Of a stretch of 14,722 nucleotides of DNA, positions 5,556-11,962 are shown piece after piece (position 1 is the stretch's first letter; every line of letters starts with the position of its first letter). Below the pieces are notes generated by a model. That model saw nothing but the letters and a program-made list of their open reading frames with translations. It was not told the origin of the DNA and ran no database searches. Where the stretch lies: positions 1-14,722 of the forward strand of contig CAJUMS010000067.1 of the NCBI GenBank assembly GCA_910587465.1. Reading direction: 5' to 3'. Made by a program: the position numbers and the translations under genes. The stretch is from an uncultured Oscillospiraceae bacterium (GTDB lineage: Bacteria > Bacillota > Clostridia > Oscillospirales > Ruminococcaceae).

Positions 5556-5806
5556 GAGGATTTGCGGAAATTTTAAGTTAGTCAAGGCTATTTTGGTAAT
5601 ATTTTTTAATTTTCCAGAGGTAAACGCGTAAAGATTTGTTTATTTTTTACAACTTATCCCGATTGAATGTTTGCTCCGAAAGTGCTATAATTATACTATA
5701 ATTATATATGTGTTTTTAAAAAAATACAGTAAATTGGATTTTATCTTAGCGTCGTTATTGCGCTAAACAATAATTTAATGAATAGTTAAAAAGGGGTATC
5801 TTTATT
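5556..5806. other. Divergent intergenic region between feo and the MATE gene
   Basis: This AT-rich spacer has no coding region. It holds the MATE promoter (5663-5691), a partial box TTAG-N6-CTAT at 5578-5591 that resembles the feo operators, and an inverted repeat TTAGCG-N9-CGCTAA (5746-5766) in the MATE leader. No terminator was found, as expected between divergent units. Confidence 0.5.
5663..5691 (+). promoter_or_regulatory. Sigma-A promoter of the MATE gene
   Basis: TTGAAT (5663-5668), 17-bp spacer, TATAAT (5686-5691). The predicted start near 5698 gives a leader of about 110 bases containing the TTAGCG/CGCTAA dyad. Confidence 0.8.
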
Positions 5807-7204
5807 TTGTCTAAACAATACCAAATGGATATGTGCAGCGGCTCTGTGCTTAAAAAGCTGCTAATGTTCTCACTGCCGCTGATGGCTTCGGGTGTATTGC
5901 AGCTGCTATTCAATGCCGCGGACGTTATCGTTGTCGGAAAATTCGCCGGTGATAATTCAATGGGCGCGGTAGGGTCTACGTCCTCGCTGATAAATCTGTT
6001 CACGAATTTGTTTGTGGGATTGTCGGTCGGTGCGAACGTCGTTGCGGCGCGCGCTCACGGGGCGAACTCCGCTTCGGATATGCACGATACCGTACATACG
6101 TCAATGCTGCTGTCGCTGATATGCGGCATGGTACTGGCGATCGTCGGCTTTATTCTCGCGCCGGAAATGCTGATACTTATGGACGCGACCGAAAATCTGT
6201 TGCCGCTCGCGGTAACATATCTGCGAATTTACTTCCTCGGAATGCCCGCGATGATGGTGTACAACTTCGGCGGCGCGATACTCCGCGCGGTCGGCGATAC
6301 AAAGCGTCCGCTGTACTTTCTGACGGCGGCTGGTGTTATCAACGTACTGCTTAATCTGCTGTTCGTTATCGTGCTGAAAATGGACGTTGCGGGCGTAGCG
6401 CTGGCGACGGTGATCTCGCAATGTATTTCCGCGGGACTTACGGTAATGTGCCTTATAAAGGATAATACGGAGATACATCTCGATATCCGCAAGCTGAGAA
6501 TACGCAGGCGCATACTGTTCGCGGTAATGAGAGTCGGACTTCCCGCGGGATTTCAGGGCACGATATTTTCGCTGTCCAACGTTGTGATACAGTCATCGAT
6601 AAACAGTTTCGGCAGCGACGCTATCGTTTCGGGAAACTCCGCCGCCTCGTCAATTGAGGGATTCATCTATATGGCTATGAACACGTTCTATCAGGCGGCG
6701 ATCTCATTCACGGGGCAGCATATGGGCGCGAAAAAATACCCGCGCATACCCAAGATAATGGCAAGCTCACTGTTGTGCGTTACGGCAACAGGGCTAATCC
6801 TCGGGTGGGCGGCGTTTTTGTTCGGTCGCCCGCTGCTCGGCATATACTCCAACAGCTCGATAGTTGTTGACGCCGGAATGGCGCGTCTGTCTGTTATTGC
6901 GACGACCTACGCGCTGTGCGGTATGATGGACGTTATGGTGGGAATGCTGCGCGGTCTGGGCTACTCGATAATGCCGATGATAGTGTCGCTGCTCGGCGCG
7001 TGCGGACTGCGTATACTCTGGATATCGACAGTGTTTCAGATACCGGAATATCACTCGCCGGGGACCGTTTATCTCTCTTATCCGATGTCGTGGGGAATAA
7101 CGCTGCTGGTACATATTATCTGCTATGTTGTCGTATGGCGGCGGCTCAAGCGGCGCGAGAGCGGATACTTCGTCAAGACAGAAAAATCTGGTATTATCAA
7201 ATAA
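5807..7204 (+). CDS. MATE family multidrug/cation exporter
   Basis: This 465-residue polytopic membrane protein is of the MATE family, in the NorM/DinF-like clostridial group. It has about twelve hydrophobic helices in two similar halves. The opening KKLLMFSLPLMASGVLQLLF (residues 16-35), with the following N-A-A-D-V-I-V-V-G-K-F-A-G, is the usual first-helix signature. A second-half counterpart lies near VGLPAGFQGTIFSLSNVVIQ. MATE proteins export cationic drugs or metabolites using Na+ or H+ gradients; the substrate cannot be told. The start is TTG, ten bases after AAGGGG; no ATG precedes the conserved region in frame. It has its own promoter and an operator-like dyad in the leader, suggesting dedicated regulation, although no regulator gene adjoins. 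Length is normal for the family. Confidence 0.95.
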   Translation: MSKQYQMDMCSGSVLKKLLMFSLPLMASGVLQLLFNAADVIVVGKFAGDNSMGAVGSTSSLINLFTNLFVGLSVGANVVAARAHGANSASDMHDTVHTSMLLSLICGMVLAIVGFILAPEMLILMDATENLLPLAVTYLRIYFLGMPAMMVYNFGGAILRAVGDTKRPLYFLTAAGVINVLLNLLFVIVLKMDVAGVALATVISQCISAGLTVMCLIKDNTEIHLDIRKLRIRRRILFAVMRVGLPAGFQGTIFSLSNVVIQSSINSFGSDAIVSGNSAASSIEGFIYMAMNTFYQAAISFTGQHMGAKKYPRIPKIMASSLLCVTATGLILGWAAFLFGRPLLGIYSNSSIVVDAGMARLSVIATTYALCGMMDVMVGMLRGLGYSIMPMIVSLLGACGLRILWISTVFQIPEYHSPGTVYLSYPMSWGITLLVHIICYVVVWRRLKRRESGYFVKTEKSGIIK

Positions 7205-7218
7205 TATCGAATTGGGCA

Positions 7219-7246
7219 TTGCGATATCTTCAAAATCTGTTATAAT
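7219..7246 (+). promoter_or_regulatory. Promoter of the ECF S-component gene
   Basis: TATAAT (7241-7246) is preceded, after 16 bp, by TTGCGA (7219-7224). The predicted start near 7253 gives a short leader of about 30 bases, too short for a vitamin riboswitch. The -35 is only moderate. Confidence 0.6.
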
Positions 7247-7281
7247 ACAATTATCAACAGATGAAAAAGGAGATATTACAA

Positions 7282-7836
7282 ATGAACGAAGAAAAACAGA
7301 CAGCTCACGAAAAGCTGATAAGGCTTTGCTTTGCGGCGATGTTCGCGGCGCTGATATGTGTGGCGACCCGTATAATTCAGATACCCGGTCCGTCGGGAGG
7401 TTATATGCACCTCGGAGACTGCTTTATACTGATAGGATCGTGGGTTCTCGGTCCCGTGTACGGATTTGCTGCAAGTGCTATCGGCTCGGCGCTTGCGGAC
7501 GCTACATCTGGATTTGAGGTGTATGTTCCGGGGACTATACTGATAAAGGGGGCAATGTCGTCGCTCGCGGCGCTGATAATGCGCGTATTCATCAAGAAAT
7601 TGCCTAAGTATCGGTTGGCGGGCTTTTTCGTCAGCGGTATCGCAGCGGAGGTCTTTATGGTCAGCGGGTATTTCCTGTATGAGACGCTGTTTATGGGTTT
7701 CGCGTTCCCCGCGGCGCTCGACGGCGTTGTGAGAAGTTCGGTGCAGGGAGCGTTCGGGCTGGTGCTCGGGGTGATCTTTATTCAGGTCATCGCGAAAACG
7801 GGCGTTCTGAAGAAAATGCACGCGTATGCAGCATAG
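7282..7836 (+). CDS. ECF transporter S-component, predicted vitamin B6 (or related) uptake
   Basis: This 184-residue membrane protein has five to six hydrophobic helices. Its N-terminal helix, LIRLCFAAMFAALICVATRI (residues 11-30), carries the AxxxA pattern used by S-components to dock on EcfT. The GYMHLGD turn (40-46) is typical of vitamin-specific S-components. S-components capture a vitamin and rely on a shared EcfA/A'/T module encoded elsewhere. The pyridoxamine-kinase-like gene immediately downstream makes a B6 vitamer the likeliest substrate (compare PdxU-type predictions), but a thiamin-pyrimidine precursor is an alternative. The ATG at 7282 is preferred over an in-frame ATG at 7261 because AGGAG lies nine bases upstream of it. 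A terminator closes the gene, so the kinase has its own promoter. Confidence 0.85.
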   Translation: MNEEKQTAHEKLIRLCFAAMFAALICVATRIIQIPGPSGGYMHLGDCFILIGSWVLGPVYGFAASAIGSALADATSGFEVYVPGTILIKGAMSSLAALIMRVFIKKLPKYRLAGFFVSGIAAEVFMVSGYFLYETLFMGFAFPAALDGVVRSSVQGAFGLVLGVIFIQVIAKTGVLKKMHAYAA

Positions 7837-7837
7837 T

Positions 7838-7866
7838 AAAAAGCCGCGGTGTGTGCCGCGGTTTTT
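7838..7866 (+). terminator. Terminator after the ECF S-component gene
   Basis: CCGCGG (7844-7849) and CCGCGG (7856-7861) pair around TGTGTG, flanked by an A-run on the left and TTTTT on the right. It separates the S-component and kinase transcripts. Confidence 0.85.
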
Positions 7867-7893
7867 GATGTTGTAAAGCGGAATTTGTTATAC

Positions 7894-7922
7894 TTGACAA
7901 AAACGATATTTGGATTTATAAT
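7894..7922 (+). promoter_or_regulatory. Consensus sigma-A promoter of the kinase/EamA unit
   Basis: TTGACA (7894-7899), 17-bp spacer, TATAAT (7917-7922): a perfect consensus match at both hexamers. The leader to the ATG at 7978 is about 50 bases. Confidence 0.92.
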
Positions 7923-7977
7923 TATAACAGTGCGCAATACGCTAAATTTTACGGAAATTTACATAGAGGATAAAAGA

Positions 7978-8802
7978 ATGAAAAGAATTGCAACTATACA
8001 GGATTTTTCCTGCGTCGGGAAGTGCAGCCTTACCGTTGCGCTGCCTATCATCTCGGCGTCGGGGATTGAGTGCTGCGGCATACCGACCGCAGTGCTGTCC
8101 AATCATACGGGCTTTCCGAGCTTCTACTCGCACGATCTGACCGAGGATATCCCGCGGATATGCGGACAACTCAGCGCACATAAAATATCGTTTGACGCTA
8201 TCTCGACTGGATATATAGCCGGCATTTCCCAGATTTCGCTTATCGAGAAGTTTATCCGCGAATTCCGCAGTGAGAGCACTCTGGTATTTATCGACCCCGT
8301 AATGGGCGACTATGGCAGGCTGTACTCACAGATAACGGAGAGGTACGCCGAGAAAATGCGCGGGCTGTGCGCTCACGCGGATATTATCTCGCCTAACCTT
8401 ACCGAGGCATATATGCTGCTCGGGAAAACCTACCGCGACGATCCCGACAGCGTGGAACTGCGCGATATGCTGAAGGAGCTGTCGGAGCTGGGCGCAAAAA
8501 CCGTCGTCATCACGGGGATACTCCGCGGCGGCGATATAGGCTGCGCCGCCTTTGACGGAAATGATTTCTGCGAGGTGTACGGGGAGCGGCAGGATGTTTT
8601 CTGCAGCGGTACGGGAGATATTTTTGCGTCGGTGCTGCTGAGCGCGATACTCCGCGGCAAGGGCTTTGAAAAGGCGCTCGAGATTGCCGTCGGGTTTACC
8701 GCCGAGGCAGCTCGGTTCACTGCCGCCGACCCCGACAGACCGTTCTACGGCGTGAACTTCGAGCAGGCGATACCGTATCTGATAAAGCTGCTGGAGAGTT
8801 GA
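7978..8802 (+). CDS. pdxY: Pyridoxamine kinase-like PfkB/ribokinase-family enzyme
   Basis: This 274-residue soluble kinase resembles PdxY/PdxK and ThiD relatives. It opens with RIATIQDFSCVGKCSL (residues 3-18). IDPVMGDYG lies at 105-113 and SPNLTEA at 138-144. The ribokinase-family anion hole with catalytic Asp, GTGD, is at 211-214, in CSGTGDIFASV. Such enzymes phosphorylate pyridoxal, pyridoxamine or pyridoxine with ATP to make the coenzyme form. The start at 7978 has AGAGGA upstream; an in-frame upstream ATG at 7849 would place the promoter inside the gene and is rejected. The adjacent S-component supports a salvage role. An HMP kinase role (thiamin) is less likely given the overall match. 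The EamA permease gene begins two bases after the stop codon. Confidence 0.85.
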   Translation: MKRIATIQDFSCVGKCSLTVALPIISASGIECCGIPTAVLSNHTGFPSFYSHDLTEDIPRICGQLSAHKISFDAISTGYIAGISQISLIEKFIREFRSESTLVFIDPVMGDYGRLYSQITERYAEKMRGLCAHADIISPNLTEAYMLLGKTYRDDPDSVELRDMLKELSELGAKTVVITGILRGGDIGCAAFDGNDFCEVYGERQDVFCSGTGDIFASVLLSAILRGKGFEKALEIAVGFTAEAARFTAADPDRPFYGVNFEQAIPYLIKLLES

Positions 8803-8803
8803 T

Positions 8804-9673
8804 ATGGAATGCAACAAACGCCTCGGCAAAGCTATTTTGCTGATAATACTGTCGGCATTTTTCTTCGCGCTGATGAATATGTTCGTGTCGCTTTCGGGAG
8901 ACATTCCCGTCGTGCAGAAAACGTTTTTCCGAAACCTTTTCGCAATGTTTATCGCAAGCGGGGCGATGATAAAGAACCGTCACTATATATTGCCGAAGAA
9001 GGGTGAGCGCACGGGAATTCTTCTGCGGTCGCTGTTCGGTTTGCTGGGGATGTTCGGAAATTTTTACGCGCTGTCAAGGATGGCGGTCGCGGACGCGTCG
9101 CTTCTCAATAAAATGTCTCCGTTTTTCGCGATTATCTTTTCGGCGGTGTTGCTTAAGGAGCGACCCGATAAATTTCAGATAGCGTGCATAATGACCGCGT
9201 TTTTCGGTGCTATGTTCGTGCTTAAGCCAAGCTTTCAAAATGTCAATCTGCTGCCTTCCTGCGCCGGATTTCTTGGCGGAGCGTGCGCGGGACTGGCGTA
9301 TACCTTCATCAGAAAGCTCACGGGCGGCGGAACTAAGGGTTATTATATCGTGTTCTTTTTCAGCGCTTTTTCAACGCTGTGTACGCTGCCTGTTATCGTT
9401 TTCGGGTACTCACCGATGACATTGGGGCAACTGATGTGCCTGCTTGGAGCCGGCGCGGCTGCCGCGGGCGGACAGTTTGCGATAACCGCCGCCTATACCT
9501 GCGCGCCCGCGCGGGAGGTATCAATATACGATTATTCGCAGATAATTTTCGCGGCTGTTCTCGGGTTTGTTGTAATGGGTCAGCTGCCGGACGTGTGGAG
9601 CTTTATCGGCTATTTTATTATAGTCGGCGCGGCTTTCGCGATGTTCAGATATAATAACGGGAAGGTCAAGTGA
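8804..9673 (+). CDS. DMT-superfamily (EamA) permease
   Basis: This 289-residue protein has about ten hydrophobic helices in two EamA repeats. The first half contains the family-typical FFRNLFAMFI and the ALSRMAVADASLLNKMSPFF block (about residues 89-108), and the second half repeats it as ITAAYTCAPAREVSIYDYSQ (about 227-246). EamA proteins export or import small metabolites; no substrate is evident. The start codon lies one base after the kinase TGA, with GGAGAG just upstream inside the kinase gene, so the two are translationally close and surely co-transcribed. This raises, without proving, a link to the same vitamin or its products. The family member closest in memory is an 'S-adenosylmethionine-type' DMT permease, which is not a safe assignment. 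Confidence 0.9.
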   Translation: MECNKRLGKAILLIILSAFFFALMNMFVSLSGDIPVVQKTFFRNLFAMFIASGAMIKNRHYILPKKGERTGILLRSLFGLLGMFGNFYALSRMAVADASLLNKMSPFFAIIFSAVLLKERPDKFQIACIMTAFFGAMFVLKPSFQNVNLLPSCAGFLGGACAGLAYTFIRKLTGGGTKGYYIVFFFSAFSTLCTLPVIVFGYSPMTLGQLMCLLGAGAAAAGGQFAITAAYTCAPAREVSIYDYSQIIFAAVLGFVVMGQLPDVWSFIGYFIIVGAAFAMFRYNNGKVK

Positions 9674-9690
9674 TTTTTTCGCGAAAATAC

Positions 9691-9719
9691 TTGAAATTTC
9701 CCGCAAAATGTGGTATAAT
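9691..9719 (+). promoter_or_regulatory. Sigma-A promoter of the corA leader
   Basis: TTGAAA (9691-9696), 17-bp spacer, TATAAT (9714-9719). Transcription should begin near 9726, leaving a leader of about 210 bases before the corA start. Confidence 0.88.
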
Positions 9720-9734
9720 TATAAAGTTAAGAAA

Positions 9735-9781
9735 ATGCGGAATTTAATGGCGGTTTTTACCGCCTTTTTGGGAAACCGCGT
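9735..9781 (+). terminator. Early terminator/attenuator in the corA leader
   Basis: GGCGGT (9749-9754) and ACCGCC (9759-9764) form a tight stem with a four-T loop, followed by TTTTT: an intrinsic terminator only about 25 bases after the predicted start. GCGGT (9750-9754) could instead pair with a second ACCGC at 9775-9779. ATGCGG (9735-9740) can pair with CCGCGT (9776-9781) around it. This is either the terminator of the EamA gene lying beyond a promoter, or a genuine attenuator. Confidence 0.6.
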
Positions 9782-9831
9782 AAAATTAAGTGTTTTTCTA
9801 AATAAATACTTTTAAACAAGAGGTGAAATTT

Positions 9832-9896
9832 TATGAACGCAGACCCGGGCAGTTGCCGATGTCGAATAAATACCGCAGAGGGCTTGTGCGTTCATA
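9832..9896 (+). promoter_or_regulatory. Long-range 10-bp inverted repeat around the leader ORF start
   Basis: TATGAACGCA (9832-9841) is exactly complementary to TGCGTTCATA (9887-9896), with 45 bases between containing smaller GC-rich hairpins. The left arm includes the start codon of the 27-codon leader ORF, so the closed form would hide it. The arrangement resembles a multi-helix riboswitch aptamer or a translation-coupled leader. It does not fit the M-box or yybP-ykoY consensus that I know. Confidence 0.5.
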
Positions 9897-9916
9897 GCGT
9901 GGGCTTTTCTGCGTAA
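9833..9916 (+). CDS. 27-residue leader peptide upstream of corA
   Basis: A small frame with AGAGGTG seven bases before ATG runs 27 codons to TAA at 9914-9916. It encodes a peptide with three Cys (residues 8, 10 and 19) and no hydrophobic segment. The stop codon falls in the loop of a CTGC-gtaaa-GCAG hairpin (9909-9921) whose right arm touches the corA ribosome binding site. Ribosomes finishing this ORF could therefore affect corA translation. The ribosome binding site supports translation, but the frame also lies inside an RNA fold, so it may be fortuitous. Confidence 0.4.
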   Translation: MNADPGSCRCRINTAEGLCVHSVGFSA

Positions 9917-9934
9917 AGCAGGGGAGTGACCTTA

Positions 9935-10885
9935 TTGGTAAACTATTACAGAAGCATTGAGGGAAAAATTCGCGAGATCGAGAACGCCGAGGCGGGCTGC
10001 TGGATATCGCTGATAAACCCGACCGAGACAGAGATATCCGATATTGAGGACGATATGGGTATCGACCGCGATTATATCCGCGCCGCTCTTGACGAGGAGG
10101 AGCCCTCGCGTATTGAGAGCGACGACGGCATTACGCTGATAGTCGTCGATTACCCCGTAGCGGAGCAGCAGGACGACGATCACGACAATACGCTGCAATA
10201 TTACACCACGCCTATGTCGATAATCATCACCGACAAGAACGTCATCACGGTAAGCGCTAAGGAAAACGCCGTGCTGGACGAGCTGTCAAAGGGTATAGTC
10301 AAGGGGATACAGCCGAATCTTCGCACGAGGTTCGTGTTTACGATACTGCTGCGCATTGCAGCGCGGTATCTGCAATATCTTAAACAGATCGACAAGCTGT
10401 CCAACTACGTTGAGGGAAAGATGTACCTTTCGATGAAGAACAAGGGGCTTATTCAGTTACTGGGACTGGAGAAGTCGCTGGTTTATTTTTCTACCTCGCT
10501 GAAATCCAACGAGGCGGTGCTCGAGAAGCTTATGCGCGGACGTTACCTCAAGCTCTACGAGGAGGATCAGGATTTGCTTGATGACGTGCTTATTGAGGTC
10601 AAGCAGGCGATCGAGATGACCAACATCTACTCGAATATCTTGAACGGCACGATGGACACGTTCGCGAGCATCATCTCAAACAACCTTAACATAATAATGA
10701 AACGAATGACGACCATTACGATAATCCTCACTATGCCGACTATCGTGTTCAGCTTTTACGGAATGAACCTCGGCGACGCGGCAAACGACCTGCCGCTCGC
10801 TAATGTCTGGTTCCCGATAGTGCTCAGCGTAGCGCTTGCGGTCGGGGTCGGCGTGCTGATGAATATTATTCAGAAGTTCAAGTGA
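9935..10885 (+). CDS. corA: CorA-family divalent cation transporter
   Basis: This 316-residue protein has a large N-terminal cytosolic alpha/beta domain with a very acidic patch. A long helix region (about 125-250) follows, then two C-terminal membrane helices. The CorA signature GMN (276-278, in SFYGMNLGD) follows the first helix, MPTIVFSF. The short outer loop LGDAANDLP and a final helix end in IIQKFK. CorA homopentamers carry Mg2+, in some members Co2+ or Ni2+. The TTG at 9935 is preferred: GGGGAG lies eight bases upstream and MVNYYRSIEGK matches the usual CorA start in Clostridia. GTG at 9926 overlaps that ribosome binding site. A 210-base structured leader suggests RNA-level control, plausibly by a metal ion. 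No downstream gene appears co-transcribed. Confidence 0.95.
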   Translation: MVNYYRSIEGKIREIENAEAGCWISLINPTETEISDIEDDMGIDRDYIRAALDEEEPSRIESDDGITLIVVDYPVAEQQDDDHDNTLQYYTTPMSIIITDKNVITVSAKENAVLDELSKGIVKGIQPNLRTRFVFTILLRIAARYLQYLKQIDKLSNYVEGKMYLSMKNKGLIQLLGLEKSLVYFSTSLKSNEAVLEKLMRGRYLKLYEEDQDLLDDVLIEVKQAIEMTNIYSNILNGTMDTFASIISNNLNIIMKRMTTITIILTMPTIVFSFYGMNLGDAANDLPLANVWFPIVLSVALAVGVGVLMNIIQKFK

Positions 10886-10963
10886 ATTGTGGAAATTCCG
10901 AGCGGTTACAGCTCGTTTAAATGGATAGTTTTAGGCGGAAATTTACATGTTGCGCAACGGATA

Positions 10964-10992
10964 TTGACATTCAAACCTCCTTATGATATGAT
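10964..10992 (+). promoter_or_regulatory. Sigma-A promoter with palindromic -10 region
   Basis: TTGACA (10964-10969), 17-bp spacer, TATGAT (10987-10992). The -10 lies inside a perfect 14-bp inverted repeat (10976-11007), so a dimeric repressor bound there would exclude RNA polymerase. It would drive the broken gene starting at 11066. Confidence 0.75.
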
Positions 10993-11007
10993 TATATCAT
11001 AAGGAGG
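10976..11007. promoter_or_regulatory. Perfect 14-bp operator-like palindrome
   Basis: CCTCCTTATGATAT (10976-10989) and its exact complement (10994-11007) flank GATT. The right arm ends in AAGGAGG, a strong ribosome-binding sequence with no reading frame behind it (five codons from ATT, then TGA). The site therefore looks like the control region of a lost, possibly self-regulated gene now upstream of another frame. Confidence 0.65.
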
Positions 11008-11065
11008 ATTTATTATTTTAAAAGAGCTTTGATAATAATGGCGTAAAATTTGTTAGGAGTCTTTT

Positions 11066-11299
11066 ATGAAGATGAATTTGTTTAGGAAAGTAAAGAGTGT
11101 TTTATTGGTCGGGTTGGCGGCTGCGATGCTCTCGACCCCGGCTTACAGTACGGAGTTTTCTGAATCTCAAATACAGGAGGAAGGTGGCGCCGGCAGCTTT
11201 GGCTCTTATAGAAAGGATTGTGCGACAGGTGAAGTTCAATACATTCCACCGGCTTCTGAAACCTATTCTATCCGTGAATTGGATCGGTTATCTGCTTAG
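11066..11299 (+). CDS. N-terminal fragment of a secreted protein, ended by in-frame TAG
   Basis: A 77-residue frame begins with a clear signal peptide: Lys-rich start, hydrophobic VLLVGLAAAMLST, probable cleavage after PAYS at about residue 28. A short polar segment follows, containing RKDCATGEVQYIPPASETYS. It is well supplied with a ribosome binding site (TTAGGAG, six bases before ATG) and a promoter. The stop is TAG at 11297-11299. The same frame continues without another stop to 11821, which indicates a nonsense mutation in a longer reading frame rather than a natural end. The segment is reminiscent of a pro-region of a secreted hydrolase (for example trypsin-like proteases), but this is only an impression. 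If translated now, it gives a roughly 49-residue secreted peptide. Confidence 0.5.
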   Translation: MKMNLFRKVKSVLLVGLAAAMLSTPAYSTEFSESQIQEEGGAGSFGSYRKDCATGEVQYIPPASETYSIRELDRLSA

Positions 11300-11821
11300 T
11301 ATGATCCGTTTGCCGATAAATTTGAAACGGAACGTTTTAGCGGCAGCGAATTGTATTCTACAAGCGCGGATAGCGGAACCCTTGCAATGACGCTTTTAAC
11401 GGGTTGCGGTGAACCGTCTCACAGCTATTATTCCCTTGAGGACAGCGAATACGATACAGCCGATTTCCTGGAACTCGAAATGGAATGCTCGGAGTATGAG
11501 CGCGACGTGAAAGAGATCACATATTCGCTCGCCAACAGTAGTGACAAGACATTTTGGTTTGGGCATTCTTTTGATCTTCATAGGTTCGATGATGACAGCG
11601 GGGAATGGAAAGGCGTTGCTTTTGAAAAGCAACATTTTTTCTATGCTATAGCAATTGGCGTAAATTCTTTAAAACCCTACACCGAAACTATAGACCTTGA
11701 GGAAATGTATAATCTTCCGCTTTCGCCCGGGCGTTACCGCCTTGTAAAGGACGGAGGACCGGATGGCGAAGATCGCGAAGATGGCAGATATGTTATGTAT
11801 GCCGAATTCACAATTAAATAA
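11300..11821 (+). pseudogene. Remnant lipoprotein with Ig-like domain, in frame behind a TAG
   Basis: This open frame continues directly from the interrupted gene upstream. After about 30 residues it runs into MTLLTGCGEP (from 11387), the end of a lipoprotein signal with lipobox LTGC. No hydrophobic helix precedes it, so the original signal peptide is missing. The remainder matches the neighbouring lipoprotein (11963-12415): ITYSLANSSDKTFWFG against ITVFITNDSDKRFPLN, LPLSPGRYRL against LPLLPGQYRI, and AEFTIK against AEFEVK at the end. The pattern suggests a small bacterial Ig-like domain. No ribosome binding site precedes the possible TTG (11351) or ATG (11387) starts. The simplest reading is a fusion of a secreted-protein N-terminus to a lipoprotein body, later interrupted by TAG. 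Independent expression is unlikely. Confidence 0.5.
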
Positions 11822-11870
11822 CACGTTGAGAGCGGCAAGAACTGTTCCCGACTTTTTTATAAAAAAATCC

Positions 11871-11898
11871 TTTTACTTATTAAAAAGACACGTATAAT
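11871..11898 (+). promoter_or_regulatory. Probable promoter of the intact lipoprotein gene
   Basis: TATAAT (11893-11898) is clear. The best -35 is TTTTAC (11871-11876) at 16 bp, a weak match. An imperfect hairpin with a T-run (about 11824-11859), resembling the terminator after the next gene, lies just upstream and may end the remnant's transcript. Confidence 0.5.
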
Positions 11899-11962
11899 GT
11901 GTATGTACGGCTATCTAATTGAGCAAAAAGCACAAATTCCGCAGCTAAATAGGGGGACGTTA

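Noticed and set aside
7849..7977. 43-codon upstream extension of the kinase gene
   Set aside because: It would place the consensus TTGACA/TATAAT promoter inside the coding region, and the conserved N-terminus starts at 7978 with its own ribosome binding site.
9720..9934. Known Mg2+ or Mn2+ riboswitch (M-box, yybP-ykoY) in the corA leader
   Set aside because: Signature bases of these classes as I know them were not found. The leader is reported instead as an unassigned structured element.
10976..11007. Terminator after corA
   Set aside because: The palindrome has no T-run, overlaps a promoter -10 and lies about 90 bp after the corA stop. Only a weak 5-bp hairpin (CGAGC/GCTCG near 10908-10925) lies closer, and neither is a convincing terminator.
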